NCBI GenBank assembly: GCA_965279115.1
Contig: OZ257137.1
Span: 1,302,001-1,366,000, forward strand
Length of the DNA: 64,000 nucleotides
Source of the DNA: JAEUOS01 sp965279115
GTDB taxonomy: Bacteria > Pseudomonadota > Gammaproteobacteria > Burkholderiales > JAEUOS01
Direction of reading: 5' to 3'
Shown: in pieces, positions 16,759-26,012 of the stretch
Numbering within the stretch: the first letter of the stretch is position 1
Layout: each line of letters opens with the position of its first letter
Notes under the pieces: model-generated
Databases searched by the model: none
Seen by the model: the letters and a program-made list of their open reading frames with translations, nothing else
What the model was told of the DNA's origin: nothing
Made by a program: the position numbers and the translations under genes

Positions 16759-19149
16759 TCAGGCGACCCGTCGCAACGCCTTGTTGCGCCCTTCCGGCGC
16801 ACCCAGCAACCCTGCGGGCGGGGAGTTCTCGAGCTTGCCACGCACGGGTTCGGCCACACATGCGGCCGCGAACGTCAGGTTCACGTCCTGTCCCGACGTG
16901 CCCGCCGAAGCCAGACAGGACTGGCCCAGTTTCGCATTCAGGGGCTTTTGCACACCTTCGGCGATCAGGTCGACCGCATTGCCTTCCGGGAGTTCAACCA
17001 GGTACTTGCCCGCGCCGGCTTCGCGTGCATCGAGGACGACCCGCAATCCGCGCAACTCGCGAAGGATGGCCGCGCCTGCGCCCTCGGGAAGGCCGCTGAT
17101 GTTCAGGTTGACCTTCTGGGTCCCGAAATTGAATCGCGCGAGGAAGAAATTTTTCGAGAACTCGTCGCCCACCAGTTTGCCTATATCGGCGAGCGCGGCG
17201 TCCTCCGTCGGCCATGAGGTGCTCTTCGGCATGGTCGTGTTGACGTAAATCTCCTCACCCGAAGACTTGTCGATGGCCTTGATGGTCCAGGATGTCAGGG
17301 CGGTCTTGGTGATGGTCAAACCGGATGCGGCGAGCTTGGCGGAAAGTTGCTTTACCTTGACCTCGCCGACGATATGGAAGTCGGCCGGCTTGGCCGACGC
17401 CGCTGTCTTGGCCTCGCCTTCTGTCGACCAGACCCGAAAGCCGAACGACTTGATACGCTCCTTGATCATGTTTTCGGCCAACTGCGAGCGAGCGGGAGGA
17501 ATCGGCTCGGTCGATTCGGCATTGCGGATCAGCATTTCGACCGAAATCCGCGGATCACCGTTGTTGCGGATGAAATCGATACGCTCCTTCTCGCTCATTT
17601 GATTGAGCGTCTTCTGCACGTCGCGCACCTTGATGGTTGCGCGTGTCGCAAGCGCGATGAGGCCGTCCTTGCCGGCTTGCGGCGCGTCTTCCGACAACGT
17701 TGCCTTGATGAACTCGCCCGATCGCGCAAGCATTTTTTGCGACACCCACTCATAGTTCTTGTTGAGTGACTCTTGTGCGACATAGAGACCCAGCGCCTTT
17801 TCAACCAGCTGACGCTTCGCGTCGGCACGCGCCTCGGCACCGGCCGCCGCCGCATCACCGTTGAATTTCGCCGGATCCGCCAAGCCCAGCGCACTGATAA
17901 CGATCGTGCCTGGCTCGGGCGCGGGTTCGGCCGGCGGACTGGGCACCGAAGCCGGGGCTGCGGATGAAGGCACCTGGGCCGCTATAGCAGGTGCCCCCGA
18001 GGCCTGCGCGGGAGCCTCCGGCTTGCGCGCCATGGTCATCCACAAGGCACCTGCGACGACCGCGATCGCCGCAGCCGCGCCAGCAACCAGCATTCCCGAT
18101 TTGCCACTCCCCGAACCCGGTGCAGTCACCGGCGGCGGTGTCGGCGAAGATGTCGTAGGCGCGCTCACCATGGTGTCCCCGCCGCGGGCGGATCCCGCCG
18201 CCTTGGCAATTGTCGCGTCGGCAAGGTTGATCACTGTTGAGTCAGTTGCTTCGGCCTTGCCCTCGACGACATCCCGAATCGCCTGGGCGAACTCGGCGGC
18301 GGTCTGGTAGCGCTCCTCCGGATTCTTTGCCATGGCCTTGCGAATCACCGCGTCCCATGCCGGCGGCAGCGTCGCATTGAGCATGGAGGGTGCAAGCGGC
18401 TCTTCCTTTAGCACCTTGTGCATGATCGTGGTTACCGCGCCAGTGAAGGGCTTTTCGCCGGTAAGGAACTGGTACAGGATCACGCCACAGGAAAACAGGT
18501 CGCTGCGCCCATCAACCGGCTGCCCGAGAAATTGTTCCGGCGACATGTAGGACGGCGTGCCCAGCACCGTGCCGGCCTGGGTGAGTTCGGAAGTCTCGAT
18601 GCGCGCAATGCCAAAATCGGCGACTTTCACCGATGCCCCGCCATCGAGAAGGATCACGTTCGCGGGCTTCATGTCGCGGTGGGTCACCCCGTGCGCGTGA
18701 GCATGGCCAAGCGCATCGAGAATCTCCCCCATGATGCGGCCGGTTTCCTTGACCGGGAAACGACGGTTCTCGTCGAAGTAGTCCTTGAGTTCGCGCCCCT
18801 TGATGAATTCCATCGCGATGAACGCGATACGCCCGCCCTCGCCACCGGCCGGGGTATCGACCACCGTGGCATCGGGATCGGCCGGCGGCGCCGAACCGGC
18901 GTCATCTTCGCCATATTCGTAGATGGCAACGATATGCGGGTGATTCAACCGACCGGCCGCTTGGGCCTCGCGCTTGAAGCGCGCCAGCATGTCGCCCATT
19001 TGCGAGGGTTCGAACTGGTCGGACCTGATCGTCTTGATCGCAACCGTCCGCTCGATGACGGGGTCGAAACCTTCATACACGACCCCCATCGCTCCGCGTC
19101 CCAGTTCGCGACGGATCAAGTACTTGCCAAGCTTGGCGATCTCAGCCAT
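16759..19149 (-). CDS. Transmembrane Ser/Thr protein kinase with FlgT/LPP20-like ectodomain
   Basis: 796 residues. The Hanks-type kinase domain (10-290) is complete: GRGAMGVVYEG loop, K39 in VAIKTI, H157-R158-D159, D178-F-G, and an activation loop with several Thr before SYMSPEQF. A Pro/Ala/Ser linker, one membrane helix (about 352-373) and a second Pro/Ala linker lead to a periplasmic part of about 380 residues. Residues 414-517 (EARADAKRQLVEKALG, ATIKVRDV) resemble the FlgT N-domain/LPP20 fold. Residues 535-675 resemble the neighbouring exported protein at 20091-20792. This ectodomain replaces the usual PASTA repeats. Last gene of a minus-strand set of three. Confidence 0.9.
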   Translation of the reverse strand: MAEIAKLGKYLIRRELGRGAMGVVYEGFDPVIERTVAIKTIRSDQFEPSQMGDMLARFKREAQAAGRLNHPHIVAIYEYGEDDAGSAPPADPDATVVDTPAGGEGGRIAFIAMEFIKGRELKDYFDENRRFPVKETGRIMGEILDALGHAHAHGVTHRDMKPANVILLDGGASVKVADFGIARIETSELTQAGTVLGTPSYMSPEQFLGQPVDGRSDLFSCGVILYQFLTGEKPFTGAVTTIMHKVLKEEPLAPSMLNATLPPAWDAVIRKAMAKNPEERYQTAAEFAQAIRDVVEGKAEATDSTVINLADATIAKAAGSARGGDTMVSAPTTSSPTPPPVTAPGSGSGKSGMLVAGAAAAIAVVAGALWMTMARKPEAPAQASGAPAIAAQVPSSAAPASVPSPPAEPAPEPGTIVISALGLADPAKFNGDAAAAGAEARADAKRQLVEKALGLYVAQESLNKNYEWVSQKMLARSGEFIKATLSEDAPQAGKDGLIALATRATIKVRDVQKTLNQMSEKERIDFIRNNGDPRISVEMLIRNAESTEPIPPARSQLAENMIKERIKSFGFRVWSTEGEAKTAASAKPADFHIVGEVKVKQLSAKLAASGLTITKTALTSWTIKAIDKSSGEEIYVNTTMPKSTSWPTEDAALADIGKLVGDEFSKNFFLARFNFGTQKVNLNISGLPEGAGAAILRELRGLRVVLDAREAGAGKYLVELPEGNAVDLIAEGVQKPLNAKLGQSCLASAGTSGQDVNLTFAAACVAEPVRGKLENSPPAGLLGAPEGRNKALRRVA

Positions 19150-19268
19150 TTACACACCTCGCAAAAAGGCGCGCCGAGACGCAGCCACGGCGCAGGGTGC
19201 TTAGTTTTGAACCAGAACGCATGTTGCCCGCTGGATGGGGCAGGTTGCCGGCAAGCGCCGGCAGCGCG

Positions 19269-20057
19269 CTATTTGTACTTGGAATCGATTTCCCAGACCG
19301 CGGTCTGCACCAGCCGCTGGACCATGGTGTCAAGCCCGACGCCGCCCTTGGCGCCGTCGGAAACGCCCATTACGGAGGTGCTGTTCTGGCCGACTTCCAT
19401 CTTCAGTTCCTGGTAGCCCTGCGCAACCTGTTCGGTGGTGTTGGCATCCATGATCTTGTAACGCATGCCGACCAGCCACACGCCGGTGGATTCGGTGGTC
19501 TGCACGTTGGACACGACATGCCCTGCAACCGCCCCGCCCATGCCGAACAAGCCACCCAGCGCGCCCAGCGGGCGCCCGTCAAAACCCTTTTTGTTTTCCG
19601 CGATCTGTTCGGCCTTGAGGATGTCGAATTTGACAATCCACTTGGTGCTCTTGAGCTTGCCCACCTGCATGGTCTTGCGCGCGGCATTGGGGTCGCCAAG
19701 GTTGTAGGCCAGCGCAACCTCGTTCAGGAGCGCGCCCAGATTGGACCTCTCAAGAACCGAGAAATTGGCCTGCGAAAGCTCAAGTTCGGCGAAGTCGGCG
19801 ATGTTGTTAGGGCCAAATTTCTGGGCGAAGTTCGCGTTATTGCTCTTCACCTCGCCGGGAATGACCACCAGCGCCGGCCCCTTCTTGTCCTTGTTGGCAT
19901 ATTCGACCTTCTTGTAGGCCGCCTGGTCCGCCGCCTCATTGGCCTTCTGGGACGTGCTGCTCCCCGCTGTAGGGGACGGGTTGCCGAAAACCGGCTGGGC
20001 GCCGACGCCTGTCGACAACAGAGCCGCACATAGTGCGATCGCGAGAGTAGTTTTCAT
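19269..20057 (-). CDS. CsgG/HfaB-like periplasmic protein
   Basis: 262 residues with a type I signal peptide (likely cut at VGA/Q). The body resembles the CsgG family: ALVVIPGEVKSN, LSQANFSVLERSNLGALLNEVALAYN, KWIVKFDILKAEQ, GVWLVGMRYKIMDANTTEQVAQGYQELKM. CsgG forms the outer-membrane pore for curli, but it is a lipoprotein; this protein has no lipobox cysteine at the signal cleavage site, and no curli genes are nearby. It may therefore be a soluble or peripheral envelope protein. AGGAG precedes the ATG by about 9 bases. It lies 119 bp upstream of the kinase gene and 33 bp after the small exported protein. Confidence 0.72.
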   Translation of the reverse strand: MKTTLAIALCAALLSTGVGAQPVFGNPSPTAGSSTSQKANEAADQAAYKKVEYANKDKKGPALVVIPGEVKSNNANFAQKFGPNNIADFAELELSQANFSVLERSNLGALLNEVALAYNLGDPNAARKTMQVGKLKSTKWIVKFDILKAEQIAENKKGFDGRPLGALGGLFGMGGAVAGHVVSNVQTTESTGVWLVGMRYKIMDANTTEQVAQGYQELKMEVGQNSTSVMGVSDGAKGGVGLDTMVQRLVQTAVWEIDSKYK

Positions 20058-20090
20058 TGCTGGGGGCTCCTGCTTGAAGTTTCGCGGACG

Positions 20091-20792
20091 CTATTTGCGA
20101 CCCGCGTCCTGTTGACAATAATCGCTGTAAAGCCGCGCCACGGCTTCTTCGGCCTGTTCGTTGATCAACGTCAGCGCCATTCCTGCCGTATCTGCACCGG
20201 CATAACTTTGCGAACGTGCCTGCGCCTCGGATACTTTCTTGCCGTTGGCGCCGGTAAGTACGAACTGCATGCCTACGGCCACCTGGTTGATCTTGAGCAC
20301 AGGGTTGACGGTCGCGGAAGATGAAATCAGGCCGCGCAGGGTGTAATTGGCCGAGAGGCGCTTCGCAGCCGAAAGCGCAGCATCCGGATCGTTCTTGAAA
20401 TATGCGTCGATTTCCGCCTGGGCCACCTGACGACGGATTTCCTCGGCCGAATAGGTGCGCAAACCAAGATTGCGCAAGCGCTGGTTGACCGCCTCGAAAT
20501 GCGGGCTGAACGATGACTGCTTCGCCTGCACAACACCGTTCCTTTCCTCACCGATGAGCACAAGAATCTTGCGGTTCTTGATCTTGTCCTTGCAAGGGGT
20601 GGACAGCATCGCACCGACGCGCGCATTGCGCTCGGCTTCGTCCTTGGCCGCCGCACCGTCCTCATTTGAGAACTTGAAGCCTTGCGCATGCACCAGCATG
20701 CAGCCGCCGCCCAGGACCAGCGCCGCGAAAGCGCGCGGAATCAAGCTGAAATTGCTCACCACGCGCCTTGCCCCGATGAAAGTTTCGAACAT
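20091..20792 (-). CDS. Exported protein of unknown function, FlgT-middle/TolB-N-like
   Basis: 233 residues with a signal-like hydrophobic segment after a long basic N-terminus (cleavage near LVHA/Q). I do not recognise a named family. After PCKDKIKNRKILVLI the pattern (strand, then VNQRLRNLGLRTYSAEE, NYTLRGLISSS, AVGMQFVLTGANGKKVSEA) parallels residues 535-675 of the kinase (IKERIKSFGFRVWSTEG, DFHIVGEVKVK, TSWTIKAIDKSSGEEIY). First gene of the kinase set, 33 bp before the CsgG-like gene. The 135 bp upstream is AT-richer than its surroundings and is the likely promoter region, without a clear consensus. Confidence 0.65.
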   Translation of the reverse strand: MFETFIGARRVVSNFSLIPRAFAALVLGGGCMLVHAQGFKFSNEDGAAAKDEAERNARVGAMLSTPCKDKIKNRKILVLIGEERNGVVQAKQSSFSPHFEAVNQRLRNLGLRTYSAEEIRRQVAQAEIDAYFKNDPDAALSAAKRLSANYTLRGLISSSATVNPVLKINQVAVGMQFVLTGANGKKVSEAQARSQSYAGADTAGMALTLINEQAEEAVARLYSDYCQQDAGRK

Positions 20793-20927
20793 GCGACCAT
20801 TTTCCCGAGTGAGTGCTGAAAATTCAAGCTACTTGGTGCGTTTCGGGCGATTAATCAGCACAAGTGTGCAGTTTCGCACGCCCGGAGTCTTGCAGGAAAC
20901 GTGCCTTGCCTGATTTGGGGCCGCAGA

Positions 20928-21755
20928 CTATAGCCCGAGGCGCTGCCAGATGGTCGACGTGAGCCCGGCCATATTGAGTGTATAAAAATGCAATCCTGGC
21001 GCGCCGTTGCTGAGCAGCCGGTCACAAAGCTCGGTCACGACGTCCAGTCCGAACGATCGGATCGATGCCCGGTCATCGCCGAACGACTGCAGCTTCAGGC
21101 GCATCCAGCGCGGGATCTCCGTTCCGCAGGCGTCGGAAAACCGGGCAAGTTGGGTGAAGTTGGCGATCGGCATGATGCCGGGCACGATAGGGGCGGTCAC
21201 CCCAATCCCTTCGCACTCGTCGCGGAAACGGAAATAGGCGTCGGCGTTGTAGAAATACTGCGTGATGCCGGCATTGGCGCCGGCATCGACCTTGCGCTTG
21301 AAGTTCAGCAGGTCATCCTGCGGCGATTTCGCCTGCGGATGCACCTCGGGATATGCGGCAGCTTCGATGTGAAACCAGTCGCCGGTCTGTTGCCGAATGA
21401 ACGCGATGAGTTCGGAAGCATAACGAAAATCACCCATCTCGCCCATGCCGGACGGCATGTCGCCGCGCAAGGCGACCAGATGGCGAATGCCATTGCCCTT
21501 GTATTCGTCAAGGATCGAGGCGATGCCGGCGCGGGTCGCGCCAATGCACGAGAGATGTGGCGCGGCCTCGAAACCTTCGCGCTGGATTTCCAGCACGGCC
21601 GAAAGCGTGCCATCGCGCGTAGTGCCGCCAGCCCCGAAAGTCACCGAAAAGAAGCGTGGCTTCAACTGTTCCAGCTGGCGCCTCGTGGCACGCAGCTTTT
21701 CCAGCCCTTCTTCGGTCTTGGGTGGAAAAAACTCGCAACTGAATACGCCGTTCAT
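20928..21755 (-). CDS. metF: 5,10-Methylenetetrahydrofolate reductase
   Basis: 275 residues, typical MetF length. It reduces 5,10-methylene-THF to 5-methyl-THF with FAD and NADH for methionine synthesis. Motifs: CEFFPPKTEEG, FFSVTFGAGGTTRDGT, HLVALRGDMP, FHIEAAAYPEVHPQA, GANAGITQYFYNADAYF and PGIMPIANF. It starts on the base after the stop of the small membrane protein gene, suggesting translational coupling. Placed with ahcY and metK, it completes an AdoMet/methionine cycle cluster. Confidence 0.95.
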   Translation of the reverse strand: MNGVFSCEFFPPKTEEGLEKLRATRRQLEQLKPRFFSVTFGAGGTTRDGTLSAVLEIQREGFEAAPHLSCIGATRAGIASILDEYKGNGIRHLVALRGDMPSGMGEMGDFRYASELIAFIRQQTGDWFHIEAAAYPEVHPQAKSPQDDLLNFKRKVDAGANAGITQYFYNADAYFRFRDECEGIGVTAPIVPGIMPIANFTQLARFSDACGTEIPRWMRLKLQSFGDDRASIRSFGLDVVTELCDRLLSNGAPGLHFYTLNMAGLTSTIWQRLGL

Positions 21756-22106
21756 TTACTTCTTTTCTCCCGCGGGTATGAGCGATGCCATCGCCCATGA
21801 AAATATGCTGTACAGGACTGCGCCGATCACGCCATCCCAGAACCCCGTCACGACGAATCCCTTGAGCATCGATCCTGCGAGCCAGAACAGGAACCCGTTG
21901 ATCGCGAGGATGAACAAGCCCAGTGTCAGCAGGGATATGGGCAGGGTCAGAAGCACCAGAAGCGGCCGGATCAGCGTGTTGATGAGTCCGAGCACAAGCG
22001 CAGCCAGCAACGCAGATCCGAAACCGTCGACCACAATGCCAGGCACAAAGTAAGCAACGGCAATCAACGCCATCGCGTTGAATACCCATGAAAGCAGCAG
22101 CTTCAT
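21756..22106 (-). CDS. Phage-holin-IV-like (PF04020) small membrane protein
   Basis: 116 residues from the ATG at 22106, preceded by GGGAGGTG. It has about four hydrophobic helices with the family motif LGLINTLIRPLLVLLTLPISLLTLGLF near the middle. Despite its Pfam name this is a common chromosomal family (YvlD-like) without evidence of phage lysis function, and no phage genes surround it. Immediately upstream of metF on the same strand. Confidence 0.82.
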   Translation of the reverse strand: MKLLLSWVFNAMALIAVAYFVPGIVVDGFGSALLAALVLGLINTLIRPLLVLLTLPISLLTLGLFILAINGFLFWLAGSMLKGFVVTGFWDGVIGAVLYSIFSWAMASLIPAGEKK

Positions 22107-22133
22107 TGCACCTCCCGCGAAACCGCCCCTGGC

Positions 22134-22183
22134 GACAAAGGAAGGAGCCCCCGGCCGCAACCGCAGAAGATGGGCCGGGGGGC
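22134..22183 (-). terminator. Probable intrinsic terminator after ahcY
   Basis: On the minus strand, 20 bases past the ahcY stop, GGGGGC/GCCCCC-type arms (22173-22183 and 22147-22156) enclose a 16-base loop. The downstream tail, TCCTTCCTTT, is pyrimidine-rich with interrupted T residues, so termination may be partial. Confidence 0.5.
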
Positions 22184-22202
22184 GTCCCCCAGCCCACACA
22201 GG

Positions 22203-23615
22203 CTAGTAACGATAAGTATCCGGCTTATACGGTCCTTCGTGCTTCACGCCGATATAGGCCGCCTGCTCCGGTGTCAACTCGCTCAATTGCGCATTGAGCT
22301 TTTTCAACTGGAGGCGCGCCACCTTCTCATCGAGATGCTTGGGCAGGACGTAGACGCCAACCGGGTATTTCTCGGTCTGCGTGAACAATTCGATCTGCGC
22401 GATGGTCTGGTTGGCGAACGACGACGACATCACATAGCTGGGATGTCCGGTGCCGCAGCCAAGGTTCACAAGGCGGCCTTCAGCCAGCAGGATGATGCGC
22501 TTGCCGTCCGGGAAGATCACATGGTCGACCTGAGGCTTGATGTTTTCCCAGGTGTACTTCTTCAGCGAGGCGACGTCGATTTCGTTGTCGAAGTGACCGA
22601 TGTTGCAGACGATCGCCTGGTCCTTCATCCTTGCCATATGGGCATGGGTGATCACATGGTAGTTGCCGGTGGCGGTGACGAAGATGTCGCCGTGCTCGGC
22701 CGCGTATTCCATGGTGACCACGCGATAGCCTTCCATCGCCGCCTGAAGGGCGCAGATCGGGTCGATCTCGGTCACCCAAACCTGTGCCGAAAGGGCGCGC
22801 AACGCCTGCGCCGAGCCCTTGCCGACGTCGCCATAACCGGCGACGATCGCGACCTTGCCGGCGACCATCACATCGGTGGCACGCTTGATGGCGTCGACCA
22901 GCGACTCGCGGCAACCGTACAGATTGTCAAACTTGGACTTGGTGACCGAATCGTTGACGTTGATGGCCGGGAAGGCCAGGCGACCTTCCTTGTGCATCTG
23001 GTAGAGCCGGTGGACACCGGTGGTGGTCTCTTCGGTCACGCCCTTGATCTGCGCCAGGCGCTTCGAGTACCAGCCGGGCTGCGCCGACAGGCGCTTCTTG
23101 ATGGCGTTGAACAGGCAGATTTCCTCTTCGCTGCCGGGATTGGCGAGAACCGATGCGTCCTTCTCTGCCTTGGTCCCAAGGTGCAACAAGAGCGTGGCGT
23201 CGCCACCATCGTCCAGGATCATGTTCGAGAAGCCGCCATCCGGCCACTCGAAAATGCGGTGGGTATAGTCCCAGTATTCGTCAAGGTTTTCGCCCTTGTA
23301 TGCGAACACCGGCGTACCGTTGGCCGCGATGGCCGCGGCAGCATGGTCCTGGGTTGAATAGATATTGCACGAAGCCCAACGAACCTGGGCGCCCAGCGCC
23401 TCGAGGGTCTGGATCAGCACGGCGGTCTGGATCGTCATGTGCAACGACCCGGTGATGCGTGCGCCACGCAGCGGCTTGGTGAGCGAAAATTCTTCGCGGA
23501 TGGCCATCAGACCGGGCATCTCGGTCTCGGCAATGCGGATTTCCTTGCGGCCCCAATCGGCGAGTTTGATGTCGGCGACATGATAATCCTGGGCGGGCTT
23601 GAGTACGGCTGCCAT
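22203..23615 (-). CDS. ahcY: S-adenosylhomocysteine hydrolase
   Basis: 470 residues from the ATG at 23615 with AAGGAG upstream. It splits SAH to adenosine and homocysteine, relieving product inhibition of methyltransferases. Motifs: DYHVADIKLADWGRKEI, GSLHMTIQTAVLI, NLYGCRESLVDAI and the NAD-binding VAGYGDVGKGSAQALR. The C-terminus ends in KPDTYRY. The frame is open 20 codons further upstream, but that part lies in the riboswitch leader. Expression is predicted to rise with SAH through the upstream riboswitch. Confidence 0.97.
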   Translation of the reverse strand: MAAVLKPAQDYHVADIKLADWGRKEIRIAETEMPGLMAIREEFSLTKPLRGARITGSLHMTIQTAVLIQTLEALGAQVRWASCNIYSTQDHAAAAIAANGTPVFAYKGENLDEYWDYTHRIFEWPDGGFSNMILDDGGDATLLLHLGTKAEKDASVLANPGSEEEICLFNAIKKRLSAQPGWYSKRLAQIKGVTEETTTGVHRLYQMHKEGRLAFPAINVNDSVTKSKFDNLYGCRESLVDAIKRATDVMVAGKVAIVAGYGDVGKGSAQALRALSAQVWVTEIDPICALQAAMEGYRVVTMEYAAEHGDIFVTATGNYHVITHAHMARMKDQAIVCNIGHFDNEIDVASLKKYTWENIKPQVDHVIFPDGKRIILLAEGRLVNLGCGTGHPSYVMSSSFANQTIAQIELFTQTEKYPVGVYVLPKHLDEKVARLQLKKLNAQLSELTPEQAAYIGVKHEGPYKPDTYRY

Positions 23616-23653
23616 CTTTACGGCTCCTTGAAAGACGGAGCGCCCGGTTGCCA

Positions 23654-23705
23654 CAAAAGCAAAACGGCGCTCCAAACACGGTTTAAAGGTGTTTGAGCGC
23701 CGTTT
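23654..23705 (-). terminator. Riboswitch expression-platform terminator hairpin
   Basis: On the minus strand AACGGCGCTCAAACAC (23705-23690) pairs with GTGTTTGGAGCGCCGTT (23679-23663), followed by TTGCTTTT. The 5' arm contains the GGCGCTC segment the SAH aptamer needs, so terminator and aptamer are mutually exclusive. Bound SAH should prevent termination (an ON switch). Confidence 0.8.
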
Positions 23706-23760
23706 GTTCTTGCTGAGCCTGGCTTCGATGAAGTCCGAAGTCGCAACGCTCCTCAGCAGA
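23694..23760 (-). promoter_or_regulatory. SAH riboswitch aptamer upstream of ahcY
   Basis: The minus-strand leader contains the conserved core of the S-adenosylhomocysteine riboswitch: GAGGAGCGTTGCGAC, GCCAGGCTCAGC and ACGGCGCTC in order. GCTGAG (23758-23753) pairs with CTCAGC to form P1. GAGCG pairs with CGCTC to form the P4/pseudoknot helix, and CTTCG/CGAAG forms the internal stem. Position ahead of ahcY and the overlap with a terminator match known betaproteobacterial examples. Confidence 0.9.
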
Positions 23761-23764
23761 TCGA

Positions 23765-23795
23765 ATTATATGCCAGAAAACGACCGGTCCGACAA
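23765..23795 (-). promoter_or_regulatory. Promoter of the ahcY leader
   Basis: A perfect TATAAT (minus, 23770-23765) lies 5 bases before the riboswitch core. TTGTCG (23795-23790) matches four of six -35 positions with a 19-bp spacer. The predicted start is near 23758, at the first base of P1. Confidence 0.6.
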
Positions 23796-23882
23796 AGTAA
23801 AGTGCCCTTCGTCAGCCCCGGGTTAACGGCATTTCGGCGAGCTTCCACAGGGCAGGGAAGAACAAAACCCTGCCCCGGGGGC

Positions 23883-25046
<1,164 letters not shown>

Positions 25047-25127
25047 GAGTTTGGGCTGAAAAAAGTTGATTGAGGGGCGCTTTTGCGCGGACCGAGGATT
25101 TTAGCAGACCGCTCCCGCCCCTCCTAA

Positions 25128-26012
25128 GTGCTTAAACTTATTTTCACATTCGCATCGCGCTTGCCACTGGGCTTGCTGCATGCCATGGGCGCGCTCATCG
25201 GGCTTTTCATCTACAAATGGTCGAAGGGCTACCGGCAATGTTTCGACGCAAACCTGGCCCAGGCCGGCATTACAGATGACATTACCCGCGGCACGGCCAT
25301 CCGCGAGGCCGGGAAGGCCATGGCGGAGTTGCCGGCCATCTGGCTGCGTCCGGCGGACCAAGTCGGGAAAATGGTGGTCGAAACTCGCGGATGGGAGTGG
25401 ATAAACCGCGCCCACGCTGCCGGAAAGCCGATTCTCTTCCTTACGCCGCACCTGGGCTGCTTTGAAATCACCGCGCAGGTCTATGCACTGCGCGCGCCAC
25501 CGCAATGCCCCATCACGGTGCTTTACCGTCGGCCGCGCAAGGCGGCTCTGACCCCCCTGATCGAGTCCGGGCGGGGCCGTCCCAACATGAAACTCGCCGC
25601 AGCGGATTTTTCCGGCGTGCGGGCCCTGATTCGCGCACTGCGGCACGGCGAAGCGGCAGGACTGCTGCCCGACCAGACTCCGCGCTTCGGCGAAGGCGTC
25701 TGGGCACCGTTCTTCGGCAAGCCGGCCTACACCATGACACTGGCCATGCGACTGGTGCGCGCCAGCAACGCGACCATCCTGCTCGCCTTTGCCGAACGGT
25801 TGCCCAGGGGCGGCGGATACCGGCTCACAGTCCGGCCATTCGCCGAACCACTTTCCAATGACATGGCAATCGCGGCGACGCAGCTCAATGGCGCCCTGGA
25901 AGCGCTGATCCGCGAGTGTCCGGAGCAGTACCTGTGGGGGTATGACCGCTACAAGGCGCCCAACGACAGAATCAGGGCCGCAGGAACCGGCGATCCGGAA
26001 AGCCCGCCATGA
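25128..26012 (+). CDS. LpxL/HtrB-family lipid A acyltransferase (first of tandem pair)
   Basis: 294 residues from a GTG at 25128. LPLGLLHAMGALIG near the N-terminus is a membrane anchor, followed by acyltransferase motifs: FLTPHLGCFE (H-x4-E catalytic dyad), VLYRRPRK and GLLPDQTP. These inner-membrane enzymes transfer an acyl chain from acyl-ACP onto lipid A precursors. Divergent from metK; its last four bases overlap the next gene (ATGA). Confidence 0.88.
   Translation: MLKLIFTFASRLPLGLLHAMGALIGLFIYKWSKGYRQCFDANLAQAGITDDITRGTAIREAGKAMAELPAIWLRPADQVGKMVVETRGWEWINRAHAAGKPILFLTPHLGCFEITAQVYALRAPPQCPITVLYRRPRKAALTPLIESGRGRPNMKLAAADFSGVRALIRALRHGEAAGLLPDQTPRFGEGVWAPFFGKPAYTMTLAMRLVRASNATILLAFAERLPRGGGYRLTVRPFAEPLSNDMAIAATQLNGALEALIRECPEQYLWGYDRYKAPNDRIRAAGTGDPESPP

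Noticed and set aside
21756..22106. Prophage remnant suggested by the holin-like protein
   Set aside because: The family is chromosomal and widespread; no other phage gene or att-like repeat is near.
25047..25127. SAM riboswitch before metK
   Set aside because: The 80-bp leader has only a small GCGC-TTTT-GCGC hairpin and none of the SAM aptamer cores I know.
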